From: an uncultured Mollicutes bacterium
Lineage (GTDB): Bacteria > Bacillota_I > Bacilli_A > RFN20 > CAG-826
Direction of reading: 5' to 3'
DNA: 64,000 bases
Assembly (NCBI GenBank): GCA_900549975.1
Contig: URQK01000001.1
Location: 32,045-96,044 of the forward strand
The position numbers and the translations under genes were made by a program. Shown here in pieces: positions 28,079 to 37,114 of this stretch. The notes under the pieces were generated by a model. That model ran no database searches and was not told the origin of the DNA. It saw nothing but the letters and a program-made list of their open reading frames with translations. Position 1 is the first letter of the stretch, and every line of letters starts with the position of its first letter.

Positions 28079-29851
28079 ATGGAAAAAGTAAATATCAAAA
28101 TTGAAGGTCACTCTTATCAAGTTGATGCCGGTTTAACTATTTTAGAGGCAGCCAAAGAGTGTGGATATACAATTCCTACTTTATGTGCCTTTAATCATGG
28201 AGAATGCTCTAAGGGATCATGTAGGGTTTGTTTAGTAGAAGTTAAAGGAGCAAGAGGTTTAGTTGCTTCTTGTGTATATCCAGTTAATGAAGGAATGGAA
28301 ATCATTATTTCTTCTCCAAAAGCTGTTAGTGCACGTAGAACTAGTGTGGAATTATTATTATCAAATCACTCAAAAAACTGCCAACAATGCACTAAAAATG
28401 AATATTGTGAGTTATTAAATGTTGCTAAAATTACTGGTGCTAGAGACAATATGTATGAAGGAAGTAAAACTCCAGTTACTATTGATGAGTTAACTCCATC
28501 TATCATTCGTGATACATCTAAATGTGTATTATGTGGAAGATGTGTGGAAAGATGTAAAAATGCACAAGGAATTGGTATTTTAGGATTTGAAAATCGTGGC
28601 TTTAAAACTATTGTAGCGCCAGCCTATAATCGTTCAATGAAAAACTCACCATGCATTTTATGTGGACAATGTGTTAATGTTTGCCCTACTGGTGCTTTAA
28701 TGGAAAAAAGCGAAATTGATAAACTTGATCAAGCTAAAAAAGAAGGTAAGTATATTGTTGTACAAACCGCTCCAGCAGTGCGCGCTGCTTTAGGTGAAGA
28801 ATTTGGTATGCCAATAGGAACTTCTGTTACTGGTAAGATGGTCGCGGCTTTAAAACGTTTAGGCTTTGATAAGGTTTATGATACGAACTTTGCTGCAGAT
28901 TTAACAATTATGGAAGAAGCCACGGAATTAGTACATCGTATTAAAGAAGGTGGACAACTTCCAATGATTACCTCATGTTCACCAGGTTGGGTGAATTATG
29001 CAGAATATTTCTATGGTGATTTATTAGGACACTTATCAAGTTGTAAATCTCCTCATGAAATGGAAGGGGCAATAATTAAATCTTATTTTGCAGAGAAAAA
29101 AGGTTTGGATCCAAAAAATATCTTTGTTGTATCAATTATGCCTTGTACTGCTAAAAAATATGAAAAAGAACGTCCAGAAAATGCTTCTAAAGAAGGATTA
29201 AAAGATGTAGATTGTGTCTTAACCACACGTGAATTAGCAAGATTAATCAAAAGATCCGGTATTGACTTTAGAAGATTACCAGATGAAGAATTTGATCAAG
29301 ACTTGTTAGGTGAATATACCGGCGCGGGAGTTATATTTGGTGTAACTGGCGGCGTTATGGAAGCAGCTTTAAGAACAGCATACTTCACAATTACTGGTAA
29401 AGAACATGATTTAATTACATTTAAAGAAGTTCGTGGCTTTGATGGTTTAAAAGAAGCGGAAATTGATTTAAATGGAACAAAAATTAAAGTAGCTGTTGCT
29501 CATGGCATGAAAAATGCTAAACCATTATTAGATGATATTCGTGCAGGTAAATCACCATATACGTTTATTGAAATTATGGGATGTCCAGGCGGATGTATCA
29601 ATGGTGGTGGACAACCATTTGTTAAACCATGCTTCTTACCAAATGAAGACGCTAATATATTAGATACATATAAGGAAAAACGTGCAAAAGTGCTATATTC
29701 TGAAGATGAAAAGCAAGTATTAAGACAATCTCATCGTAATACTCAAATTCAACAACTTTATAAAGATTATTTAGGTGAACCAAATAGTCATAAAGCACAT
29801 GAATTGTTGCATACTTCATATCATGCAAGAGAGCGTTATCCTGAAAAATAA
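28079..29851 (+). CDS. hydA: [FeFe] hydrogenase catalytic subunit (HydA/HndD)
   Basis: 590 residues from ATG 28079 (AGGGG 8 bases upstream; in-frame GTG at 28070 rejected). N-terminal [2Fe-2S] domain (C36, C48, C51, C65); His-Cys3 [4Fe-4S] (H97, C101, C104, C110); 2[4Fe-4S] (C149-C159, C192-C202); then the H-cluster domain with TSCSPGW (C300), MPCTAKKYE (C356) and MGCPGGCINGGGQP (C502, C506), and the small-subunit-like tail. TSCSPGW instead of TSCCPGW is, as I recall, usual in the HndD-like multisubunit group. Makes or consumes H2. HydEFG maturases are not in this window. Confidence 0.96.
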   Translation: MEKVNIKIEGHSYQVDAGLTILEAAKECGYTIPTLCAFNHGECSKGSCRVCLVEVKGARGLVASCVYPVNEGMEIIISSPKAVSARRTSVELLLSNHSKNCQQCTKNEYCELLNVAKITGARDNMYEGSKTPVTIDELTPSIIRDTSKCVLCGRCVERCKNAQGIGILGFENRGFKTIVAPAYNRSMKNSPCILCGQCVNVCPTGALMEKSEIDKLDQAKKEGKYIVVQTAPAVRAALGEEFGMPIGTSVTGKMVAALKRLGFDKVYDTNFAADLTIMEEATELVHRIKEGGQLPMITSCSPGWVNYAEYFYGDLLGHLSSCKSPHEMEGAIIKSYFAEKKGLDPKNIFVVSIMPCTAKKYEKERPENASKEGLKDVDCVLTTRELARLIKRSGIDFRRLPDEEFDQDLLGEYTGAGVIFGVTGGVMEAALRTAYFTITGKEHDLITFKEVRGFDGLKEAEIDLNGTKIKVAVAHGMKNAKPLLDDIRAGKSPYTFIEIMGCPGGCINGGGQPFVKPCFLPNEDANILDTYKEKRAKVLYSEDEKQVLRQSHRNTQIQQLYKDYLGEPNSHKAHELLHTSYHARERYPEK

Positions 29852-29867
29852 ATCTTAATTTAGATAG

Positions 29868-29898
29868 AAACGATGCCAAAAAATGGCATCGTTTTTTT
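29868..29898 (+). terminator. Terminator of the hydrogenase operon
   Basis: Perfect 11-bp stem AAACGATGCCA (29868-29878)/TGGCATCGTTT (29884-29894) and a T-run. Confidence 0.92.
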
Positions 29899-29962
29899 AA
29901 GCAAATAATACATATTATTTGAAAATTAATGAGTTGAAGCAAAATGCTTTTTATTAACGAAA

Positions 29963-29976
29963 TATAATGCTATAAT
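29963..29976 (+). promoter_or_regulatory. Probable -10 region for cysS
   Basis: Two TATAAT hexamers, 29963-29968 and 29971-29976, 25-38 bases before cysS. No convincing -35. No T-box leader is seen, so there is no sign of tRNA-Cys control. Confidence 0.4.
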
Positions 29977-30000
29977 ATTTATTAAGGCGGGGATTATTTT

Positions 30001-31338
30001 ATGGAAGTTAAAATCTATAATTCTTTAACTAACAAAATTGAAGTATTTGAACCAATACACAAAAACAAAGTTAATATGTATGTTTGTGGACCAACTGTTT
30101 ATAATTATGTGCATATAGGTAATATGCGCCCAGTAGTGGTATTTGATACATTTAGAAAATTTCTTACTTATATTGGTTATGACGTCAAGTATGTTAGCAA
30201 CTACACAGATGTAGATGATAAAATAATCAAACGTGCCCAAGAATTAAATAAGCCAGAATCAGAAATAACTGAATTTTACATTAAAGCTTTCGAAGATGAT
30301 TTGCATAATATTAATGCTTTAAAGCCAGACGTAACTCCAAGAGTTACTGAATATATGTCGCAAATAATTGCGTTCATTGATCAACTTGTAAAGACTGATT
30401 ATGCATATGATATTGATGGTGATGTATATTTCCGTGTAGAGAAAATTAAAGATTATGGCAAATTATCCAACACAAAAATCGAAGATTTATTAGTTGGCGC
30501 TAGAATAGATGAAAATTCTAAAAAAGAATCACCATTAGACTTTACTTTATGGAAGAAAACAAATGTAGGTATCAATTGGGATTCGCCTTGGTCAAAAGGA
30601 AGACCGGGTTGGCATACAGAATGTGTTGTGATGATTAATTCAATATTCCCTGGTGGACTTATAGATATTCATGGAGGAGGTTTTGATTTAAAATTTCCGC
30701 ACCATGAAAACGAAATTGCTCAATCAGAAGCATATAATAAATGTTCCTTAGCTAATTATTGGATGCATAATGGATTTATTAATATTAATAATGAAAAAAT
30801 GTCTAAATCGCTAGGAAATGTTATTACCGCTCATGATGCATTAAGCCAATATGGCGGCAATAATGTTAGATTGCTTTTGATTTCCACTCATTATCGTGCA
30901 CCAGTTAATTTTTCTTATGACTTGTTAGCAGCATGTAATAATGAAATTACAAAAATGACTAATATTATGCGTCAATTAGCAGTTAAATTACAAGAATTTG
31001 ATGTTTCTTTTGCTAATGGTAAATCAAGATTTATTGAACCGTTTTTAAATGCTTTAGCGGATGATTTAAACACCTCTAATGCCTTAAGCGAATTGCATAA
31101 TGTTATTAAACTAGCTAATCAATCATTAAGAAAAAAAGATGTGGATTTGTCAGAAATTAATGATTTATTTTCCACACTTAAAGATGAATTTTACATATTA
31201 GGTGTTAATATTGAATATCCTATTTTATCTAGTGAAGACAAGGACCTTTTAAGTGAATATAACTTAGCAAAATCCAGCAAAGATTTTGCTAAAAGTGATG
31301 AACTACGAAAAAAATTAATAGATAAAAGGATATTATAA
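30001..31338 (+). CDS. cysS: Cysteinyl-tRNA synthetase
   Basis: 445 residues, slightly shorter than the usual ~465 at the C-terminus. HIGN motif in YVHIGNMRPVVVFD near residue 36, zinc-binding Cys in CGPTVYN and WHTECVVM with HGGGFDLKFPHHENE, and KMSKS near residue 265. It starts the conserved cysS...tuf region; cysE, usually upstream, is absent. RBS AAGGCGGGG. Confidence 0.97.
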   Translation: MEVKIYNSLTNKIEVFEPIHKNKVNMYVCGPTVYNYVHIGNMRPVVVFDTFRKFLTYIGYDVKYVSNYTDVDDKIIKRAQELNKPESEITEFYIKAFEDDLHNINALKPDVTPRVTEYMSQIIAFIDQLVKTDYAYDIDGDVYFRVEKIKDYGKLSNTKIEDLLVGARIDENSKKESPLDFTLWKKTNVGINWDSPWSKGRPGWHTECVVMINSIFPGGLIDIHGGGFDLKFPHHENEIAQSEAYNKCSLANYWMHNGFININNEKMSKSLGNVITAHDALSQYGGNNVRLLLISTHYRAPVNFSYDLLAACNNEITKMTNIMRQLAVKLQEFDVSFANGKSRFIEPFLNALADDLNTSNALSELHNVIKLANQSLRKKDVDLSEINDLFSTLKDEFYILGVNIEYPILSSEDKDLLSEYNLAKSSKDFAKSDELRKKLIDKRIL

Positions 31339-31347
31339 GGAGGACTT

Positions 31348-32100
31348 ATGAATATTTTTTCATACTTTTTTGATGTAGTGCCACCGAATATTTTCAGTTT
31401 GGATGATAAAATAATCGGTTTTTTTAATCAATATGCATGGTGGGGAAATTTATTACTCGCTTTTATTAGTATTTTCCTTGCTTGTGTGTTTAGTGGATTA
31501 ATTGGCTATGAACGTGAATCGCATGGACATTTTGCAGGATTTAGAACGCATATTTTAGTGGCAGCAGGTTCGTCATTAATTATGTATTTATCCATTTATG
31601 GATTTAGTTTTGAATCATTTCCTAATCATGATCCAGCAAGATTAGCAGCTCAAGTTGTAACTGGCATTGGTTTTTTAGGTGCTGGAACAATATTGAAAAC
31701 AGGTGTTGATATTAAAGGCTTAACTACTGCGACAACACTCTGGGTTTGTATGGCTATTGGTCTTGCTACAGGTGCAGGAAGATTCATTGTTGCATTATTC
31801 ACCACCTTGATTGTTTTAATTGTATTAAAATTTTTAAGATGTGCAGAAGCAAAGGCATTTGAAAAAACACCTCGGTTAGTTATGATTTGTGATTATAATG
31901 TTTTTGCTATTAAAACTATTAAGGATTTGGCGGATAAATTTAATATAGCTATTAAAAACATTAATACACAAATTTGCGATTATCATGGTAAAGATGCTGT
32001 TAGTATTAGCATTGTATTAATCGATGTTAGACGTAAAACTGTAGATCAATTCGGCGAAGAGCTTAGAATAGCTCTTAAACCTTTTGAAATCAAATATTAA
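31348..32100 (+). CDS. MgtC/SapB family membrane protein
   Basis: 250 residues. MgtC core with four membrane helices: 'FSGLIGYERESHGHFAGFRTH', TGIGFLGAGTILKTG and GLTTATTLWVCMAIGLATGAG are diagnostic. The C-terminal ~85 residues form a cytoplasmic ACT-like domain. MgtC proteins are linked to Mg2+ limitation and F-ATPase/phosphate modulation in other bacteria; the function here is unknown. It begins 9 bases after cysS, at the position normally held by mini-RNase III (mrnC). Confidence 0.92.
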   Translation: MNIFSYFFDVVPPNIFSLDDKIIGFFNQYAWWGNLLLAFISIFLACVFSGLIGYERESHGHFAGFRTHILVAAGSSLIMYLSIYGFSFESFPNHDPARLAAQVVTGIGFLGAGTILKTGVDIKGLTTATTLWVCMAIGLATGAGRFIVALFTTLIVLIVLKFLRCAEAKAFEKTPRLVMICDYNVFAIKTIKDLADKFNIAIKNINTQICDYHGKDAVSISIVLIDVRRKTVDQFGEELRIALKPFEIKY

Positions 32101-32140
32101 GCAAGACTGAGACAAATTTGAGACAAAAAGGAGTTTAGAT

Positions 32141-32866
32141 ATGGCACAATTAATATATGGAAGGAACACAGTGCTTAGTGCCCTCAAGGAGAACAAAGTT
32201 AAAACCATTTATATTACTGATAACTTTAATTTCAAACCAATAAATGAATTAATAAGTAATAATAATTCATTTGGTGTTAAATTTGTTAGTAAAAACGATC
32301 TTGATAAACTTTCCCAATTTGGGAATCATCAATGTGTAGTAGCGGAAGTAGAAGAGTATCAATATTGCTCTTTGAATGATTTAATTGCTAAGGCAGGTAA
32401 ATCAAAATATCCATTATTAATTATTCTTGATGGTGTAAAAGATCCTCATAATTTAGGCGCAATATTAAGATGCGCTGATGCATATGGGGCAGATGGAATA
32501 ATTATCAAAAAAAACGGACAAGTACAAGTTAATAGTACAGTAGCCAAAGTCTCAACTGGAGCTATTGACTATGTGCCAATATGTCAAGTTACTAACTTGG
32601 TACAAACTATTACTACTCTGAAAAAACAAGGTTATTGGGTTGTCGCATCCGATGGATCTGCTAAAGAAGATTATCGTCAAATCGATTATCGTTCACCAAT
32701 CGCATTAGTGATAGGCAGTGAAGGAGAAGGAATTTCAAGACTAGTACTACAAAACAGTGATTTTATTACAAAAATACCTATGGTTGGTCATGTTAATTCT
32801 TTAAATGCTTCAGTCGCAACCGCGGTGTACTTAGCACAAATTTTTAATAACAGGTTTCCTTCTTAA
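32141..32866 (+). CDS. rlmB: 23S rRNA (guanosine-2'-O-)-methyltransferase RlmB family
   Basis: 241 residues. N-terminal substrate-binding domain (LIYGRNTVLSALKENKVKTI) and SPOUT-class knotted domain with 'LDGVKDPHNLGAILRCADAYG', LVIGSEGEGISRLV and 'IPMVGHVNSLNASVATAVYL'. Methylates the ribose of a 23S rRNA guanosine in the RlmB branch; the exact target is inferred. RBS AAAGGAG; same operon as cysS and mgtC. Confidence 0.94.
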   Translation: MAQLIYGRNTVLSALKENKVKTIYITDNFNFKPINELISNNNSFGVKFVSKNDLDKLSQFGNHQCVVAEVEEYQYCSLNDLIAKAGKSKYPLLIILDGVKDPHNLGAILRCADAYGADGIIIKKNGQVQVNSTVAKVSTGAIDYVPICQVTNLVQTITTLKKQGYWVVASDGSAKEDYRQIDYRSPIALVIGSEGEGISRLVLQNSDFITKIPMVGHVNSLNASVATAVYLAQIFNNRFPS

Positions 32867-32883
32867 TAACGGGAGGGCTTATC

Positions 32884-33507
32884 ATGGGCCGTAAATATAT
32901 GTTGGAACCGAAAAACAAACTAGAAGAATTAAAATTAGTAGAACTTGCAAAGCAAGGCAATCAGGAAGCAATGAGTGCATTGTTAGAAGATTATGATGCC
33001 TTATTGACATTAATCGTTATTAACCAAATGGCAAATATCTGTGCTAAAGGCATAGAATATTTTGAATTGAAAAATATTGCCAGAATAGCGGTGTTTTCTT
33101 TCTTGAAGTATTATGATGAAAATCGTTCATCTTTTAGAACATTTATCAGTTTAATCGTAAATCAAGAAGTGAAAAAATACATTGTTGATTTTATAAAAAG
33201 ACAAAATGAATTAAAACAATGTTTATTCTTAGATGAACAACCTTTTGAAGAAAGTGATATTACTAATGATGATTTGGTACCAAGTGATGAAAAAAGTCCA
33301 TCACAATGGTTTGAATTAAATGAACAATATGATGAGTTTAAAGAGATAGATGAGGAATATTTATCCAAAAAAGAAAAAGCGGCTTTATTGCTTAAAGCAG
33401 CAGGCTATAAATATAGCGAAATAAGCGAAATTATTAATACTAAAGAATCAGCGGTCGACATTGCTTTAAAGAAATTTAAAAAAGAAAAAATCAAAAAGGT
33501 GAAATAA
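32884..33507 (+). CDS. Divergent SigH-like RNA polymerase sigma factor
   Basis: 207 residues, located exactly where sigH lies in Bacillus (after rlmB, before rpmG-secE-nusG). The N-terminus (LVELAKQGNQEAMSALLEDY) matches the start of sigma region 2. The middle includes FFELKNIARIAVF-like 'YFELKNIARIAVFSFLKYYD'. The C-terminal 'LSKKEKAALLLKAAGYKYSE' and ISEIINTKESAVDIALKKFKK look like the region 4 helix-turn-helix. Conservation is low and an acidic linker (residues 115-155) is long. A sigma factor is the best call from synteny; activity is unproven. RBS GGGAGGG. Confidence 0.65.
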   Translation: MGRKYMLEPKNKLEELKLVELAKQGNQEAMSALLEDYDALLTLIVINQMANICAKGIEYFELKNIARIAVFSFLKYYDENRSSFRTFISLIVNQEVKKYIVDFIKRQNELKQCLFLDEQPFEESDITNDDLVPSDEKSPSQWFELNEQYDEFKEIDEEYLSKKEKAALLLKAAGYKYSEISEIINTKESAVDIALKKFKKEKIKKVK

Positions 33508-33533
33508 AACAACGATTAAGGGTTAATTTTAAA

Positions 33534-33586
33534 ACTGATTTTTTTATAAAATGCGATTTTATAGCTAAAAAAATCAGTGTTTTTTC
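33534..33586 (+). terminator. Terminator after the cysS-sigH operon
   Basis: A long hairpin: ACTGATTTTTTTA with TAAAAAAATCAGT around an inner TAAAAT/ATTTTA, followed by GTTTTTT. Confidence 0.8.
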
Positions 33587-33694
33587 GTGTGCAAAAAAAT
33601 CACACAATAATATTACTTTTATTGTCCAATTACTAAAAATAATTGCAGATTTCACTTAAAATGCTAAAGAGGTAAATATTTATAAAATATAAAA

Positions 33695-33723
33695 TTGACT
33701 ATTTAATGCTTTCGTGATATATT
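33695..33723 (+). promoter_or_regulatory. Strong promoter of rpmG-secE-nusG
   Basis: TTGACT (33695-33700), spacer 17, extended -10 TGATATATT (33715-33723). Start expected near 33730. Confidence 0.8.
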
Positions 33724-33749
33724 CTAGGCACGAGATGAGGTGTTTTTGT

Positions 33750-33899
33750 ATGCGTGAAAAAGTCATTCTTATTTGTTCGCAATGTTTGTCAAGAAACTAT
33801 ACGACTACAAAACAAAAGACAAATTCCACTAATCGTCTCATGATAAAAAAATATTGTCCGAAGTGTAATGCTTCGACACTACATAAAGAAAGCAAATAA
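33750..33899 (+). CDS. rpmG: 50S ribosomal protein L33, zinc type
   Basis: 49 residues from ATG 33750 with ATGAGGTG upstream; the longer frame from 33714 would start before the transcription start. Zinc Cys pairs CSQC (9-12) and CPKC (near 36-39). Ends HKESK. First gene of the rpmG-secE-nusG operon. Confidence 0.95.
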   Translation: MREKVILICSQCLSRNYTTTKQKTNSTNRLMIKKYCPKCNASTLHKESK

Positions 33900-33911
33900 G
33901 GAGGTTTTTTT

Positions 33912-34106
33912 ATGGGAAAAACAAAAAAATACTTACAAGGTGTTGTAAAAGAAGGAAAACGTGTAAGATGGCCTAACCGTGAAACAATTTTAAAATATTT
34001 AGGTGTTGTCCTAGTTATAACTATTGTAGTTGCCTTATGGTTATCTTTAGACGATTATATTGCCGCTGTGTTAATTAAAGTGTTGCAAAATACTTTTTCT
34101 AAATAG
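33912..34106 (+). CDS. secE: Protein translocase subunit SecE
   Basis: 64 residues: amphipathic helix 'YLQGVVKEGKRVRWPNRETI' followed by one transmembrane helix (VVLVITIVVALWLSL), the minimal Bacillus-type SecE. Stabilises SecY (19538). RBS AAGGAGG. Confidence 0.96.
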   Translation: MGKTKKYLQGVVKEGKRVRWPNRETILKYLGVVLVITIVVALWLSLDDYIAAVLIKVLQNTFSK

Positions 34107-34128
34107 TTGAGCGGTGGGAGGAAAAATT

Positions 34129-34674
34129 ATGGCAAGTGAAAAACAATGGTATGTTGTTAATACTTATTCTGGTCACGAAGACAAGGTTAAAGTAAATCTT
34201 GAAAGACGTGTTGTTTCTATGGGACTTGAAGACTATGTTTTCAGAATCATAGTTGCTGAAACTGAACAACCAGTTTTAAAAGATGGTGTTCCAACTGGAA
34301 AAACAAAAATCAAAAACTCTTATCCAGGCTATGTTTTTATTGAAATGATAATGAGTGACGAAGCATGGTTCATGGTTAGAAACACACCAGGAGTTACTGG
34401 ATTCGTTGGATCATCCGGTGGAGGTACTAAACCTTTCCCAATTCCAACAGAAGAAATTGAACCAGTTCTTAAAGGATTAGGTATGGTTGATAAGAGTATG
34501 TACTCACGTTACGACGTCGGTGATTTAGTAAAAGTTTTACGTGGACCACTTGAAGGTAGTGAAGGTCATATTACTGAAATTAATACCGACACTGGCACTG
34601 TAAAAGTTGAAACTGTATTCTTTGGTCGTTCAACGGTTGTTGAAGTTGATTTTTCTGAAATAGATAAAATTTAA
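34129..34674 (+). CDS. nusG: Transcription termination/antitermination protein NusG
   Basis: 181 residues from ATG 34129 (GGGAGG upstream; in-frame GTG 34114 rejected). NGN domain (QWYVVNTYSGHEDKVK, NSYPGYVFIEM, VRNTPGVTGFVG) and C-terminal KOW (YDVGDLVKVLRGPLEGSEGH). Couples RNA polymerase to the ribosome. Followed by a terminator and then, unusually, a lipoprotein gene rather than rplK. Confidence 0.97.
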   Translation: MASEKQWYVVNTYSGHEDKVKVNLERRVVSMGLEDYVFRIIVAETEQPVLKDGVPTGKTKIKNSYPGYVFIEMIMSDEAWFMVRNTPGVTGFVGSSGGGTKPFPIPTEEIEPVLKGLGMVDKSMYSRYDVGDLVKVLRGPLEGSEGHITEINTDTGTVKVETVFFGRSTVVEVDFSEIDKI

Positions 34675-34700
34675 TAGTTTTCTAATCATAATAATGAATT

Positions 34701-34753
34701 ATCCTTTCGAGTTTAGTTTTATTCCAAACTAACTATATCGAAAGGATTTTTTA
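34701..34753 (+). terminator. Terminator after nusG
   Basis: ATCCTTTCGA (34701-34710)/TCGAAAGGAT (34738-34747) with inner TTAGTTT/AAACTAA and trailing TTTTTT. A second hairpin AGCACTTT/AAAGTGCT lies at 34769-34792. Confidence 0.85.
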
Positions 34754-34855
34754 TTTGAATTATAAAACAGCACTTTTAAAGTTTAAAGTGCTATTTAAAT
34801 TATTTTGTTCTCAGTTGAGAAAAACTATTTCTTAGTTTTAGAAAGCACTTTATTC

Positions 34856-34884
34856 TTGAGAAGATAGTTTTTTCAATTTATAAT
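34856..34884 (+). promoter_or_regulatory. Promoter of the OB-fold lipoprotein gene
   Basis: TTGAGA (34856-34861), spacer 17, TATAAT (34879-34884). Confidence 0.75.
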
Positions 34885-34909
34885 ACTTTTTTCGAAAGAG
34901 AGGTAAATT

Positions 34910-36967
34910 ATGAGAAAAAAATTATTTTGTCTATTAAGTGTTTCTTGTTTATTAGCACTCGGTGCTTGTAATCAAGGAGGATCATCTACGTCTAATAGTG
35001 GCGCATCTACTCAACCTTCAACAAGTTTGAAAGAACGTTACAACTGTATTGACATAAGTGAAGCATTAGAAATTGCTTCTAAAGCTAGTGAGCCAACACA
35101 AGAAAGATATTATCTTTATGGCAAAATTACTAGTGTTTCCAATTATGATTATGGAAGCATGGAAATTGAAGATGGAACTGGTAAGATTTATATTTATGGA
35201 ACGTATAGTGAAGATGGAAGTATCCAGTACAAAAATTTAGAATATAAGCCAGATGTAAATGATGAAATTGTTGTTTATGCTACTCTTCAAACTCATAGTG
35301 GACAACCAGAAGTAAAAAATGCATGGTTAATTGATTATGTCGATAGTAATACACAATTTGATGTTAGCGAATATGAAAAAATGACTATTACTAAAGCTAG
35401 AGAAGCGAAAAAAGGCAAAAAAGTTTTGGTGTCAGGTGTTGTAAGTAAAAAAACATATGCGACAGGAAAGAAAGAAAACGGCTTTTATCTTGTTGATAAT
35501 ACATCTTCTATTTATATTTACGATTCATCGACTGTATTAAAAGTAAAAGAAGGTAATGCTATTACTTTAGCGGCAACAAAAGACTACTGGATTTTAGAAG
35601 ATGAAGTGCCTTTTGCTGAAAAGTATGGTTACAATGGCTCATGCCAATTAACCAAAGGACATATTATTAGTAATGATGAAGGTAGAAATGATATTGATAC
35701 AAGCTGGGTTGAAGAAACAACTATAAAACAAATTATGGACACTCCAGTTACTGAAAATATTACAAATAAAATTTTTAAAGCAAATGCCTATATAGCTAAA
35801 TCTCAAAAAGAAGGATATGTTAACTATTATATTGATGATTTAGATGAAACTACAGGATCTTATGTTTATACACAATGTAATGGCAGTGATTTGAATTGGC
35901 TTGAGAAATTTGATGGGAAGATTTGTACAGTGTTGGTTGTGGCAATCAATGCTAAATCTACAATATCAGGATGTTCTTGGAGATTTATTCCAATTTCTGT
36001 TAAAGACGAAGGATTTACTTTTGATAAGGCTAATGTCGGACAATTCGTATATGATTATAAAGTTAAAACCTTGTTTAAAGATGTGTATACAGGCGATCCA
36101 AAAGTAATGGTTCCAGTAACTGCTTCTTCATCACTTTTAGGTTTTGCAAACGCAAGTATTAGTTATTCTTCTAGCAATGAAAAAGTTGCGTATTTTAGCG
36201 AAGATGAAGGTGTTTTAACATTTCATACTAATGAAGTAGGCAATGCTACGATAACAGTTAAAATTAATTACGAAAATAATGCGACATTTGTTAAAACATT
36301 TAATGTATCAGTTACTTTGCCAAAAGTTACAGAATCTATAACAGTTAAAGAAGCTATTGATAGTGAACTTAACTCTGTTGTAACTGTTAAAGGTATTGCT
36401 GGTCCATCATTAGTGAATAAAGTAGGATTTTATTTGATTGATGAAAGTGGCGCAATCGCGATTACGACATCTTCAGAAACTATTAGTTCTATTAGTTTAG
36501 GAAATGAAGTAATATTAAAGGGAACGCGTTCGCAATTAGGAGTTGTTCAAGATAAATCAGTTGGCGAAATTTTTCTTGATAACTGTGAATTAGTGTCAAA
36601 TTTGTATGGAAAACATGATTACTCAACCGCATCATTTGATGGTAGTAAAACTTTAGCGGATTTAGCTAAAATTAAAGCGACGGAAAATGCTACAGCACAA
36701 GTATATGTATTTGAGGGAACTTTTGAAAAAGTTGTACAACCCAAGTACTCTAATATGTATGTTAAAAATGGTGATACAAAAATCCGTTTATATTGTTCAA
36801 ATGCTGCTCAATATGAATGGTTGGATGAGTTTGAAAATCAAACTGTCACCATTGAAATGGCTCTATGCAACTGGAATGGTAAAACTTATTACACTGGTTG
36901 TGTATTATCAGTCACAGCAAACGGTGTAAAAACCATGAACACTCTTGTTTATAGCCAAAACAATTAG
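34910..36967 (+). CDS. Large lipoprotein with repeated OB-fold-like modules and an Ig-like domain
   Basis: 685 residues, secreted and lipid-anchored: signal peptide with lipobox LGAC (Cys20), then a Ser/Thr/Gly/Gln linker. About five modules of the same layout follow (near 45-150, 155-265, 275-375, 480-570 and 575-680). Each has an 'a-x-a' helix, V-x-G-x-(V/I) strands and a 'YYIDD / FYLVDNTSSIYIYD / FYLIDESGAIAI' type strand as in OB-fold nucleic-acid- or sugar-binding domains. A bacterial Ig-like domain lies near 385-475 (ISYSSSNEKVAYFSEDEGVL). No catalytic motif. Has its own promoter and terminator; RBS AGAGAGG. Function unknown. Confidence 0.75.
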   Translation: MRKKLFCLLSVSCLLALGACNQGGSSTSNSGASTQPSTSLKERYNCIDISEALEIASKASEPTQERYYLYGKITSVSNYDYGSMEIEDGTGKIYIYGTYSEDGSIQYKNLEYKPDVNDEIVVYATLQTHSGQPEVKNAWLIDYVDSNTQFDVSEYEKMTITKAREAKKGKKVLVSGVVSKKTYATGKKENGFYLVDNTSSIYIYDSSTVLKVKEGNAITLAATKDYWILEDEVPFAEKYGYNGSCQLTKGHIISNDEGRNDIDTSWVEETTIKQIMDTPVTENITNKIFKANAYIAKSQKEGYVNYYIDDLDETTGSYVYTQCNGSDLNWLEKFDGKICTVLVVAINAKSTISGCSWRFIPISVKDEGFTFDKANVGQFVYDYKVKTLFKDVYTGDPKVMVPVTASSSLLGFANASISYSSSNEKVAYFSEDEGVLTFHTNEVGNATITVKINYENNATFVKTFNVSVTLPKVTESITVKEAIDSELNSVVTVKGIAGPSLVNKVGFYLIDESGAIAITTSSETISSISLGNEVILKGTRSQLGVVQDKSVGEIFLDNCELVSNLYGKHDYSTASFDGSKTLADLAKIKATENATAQVYVFEGTFEKVVQPKYSNMYVKNGDTKIRLYCSNAAQYEWLDEFENQTVTIEMALCNWNGKTYYTGCVLSVTANGVKTMNTLVYSQNN

Positions 36968-36977
36968 TAAAAAACAG

Positions 36978-37012
36978 GCCACATTACTGCTGAACAAATG
37001 TGGCTTTTTTTG
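36978..37012 (+). terminator. Terminator after the OB-fold lipoprotein gene
   Basis: GCCACATT (36978-36985)/AATGTGGC (36997-37004) followed by TTTTTTTG. Confidence 0.88.
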
Positions 37013-37042
37013 TGTTTTCAAGACAAGTTATTAAAAAAAATC

Positions 37043-37071
37043 TTGCATTGCAAAATGCGATTAGATATAAT
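37043..37071 (+). promoter_or_regulatory. Promoter of rplK-rplA
   Basis: TTGCAT (37043-37048), spacer 17, TATAAT (37066-37071). Confidence 0.8.
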
Positions 37072-37114
37072 AAACAAGCATAGGGCTAGTTTAATTAGTT
37101 CTAAGCTATGCTTA

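Noticed and set aside
34769..34840. AGCACTTT/AAAGTGCT and AAAACTA/TAGTTTT inverted repeats after nusG as a mobile-element scar
   Set aside because: No flanking direct repeats or transposase remnant; more simply secondary terminator or regulatory hairpins.
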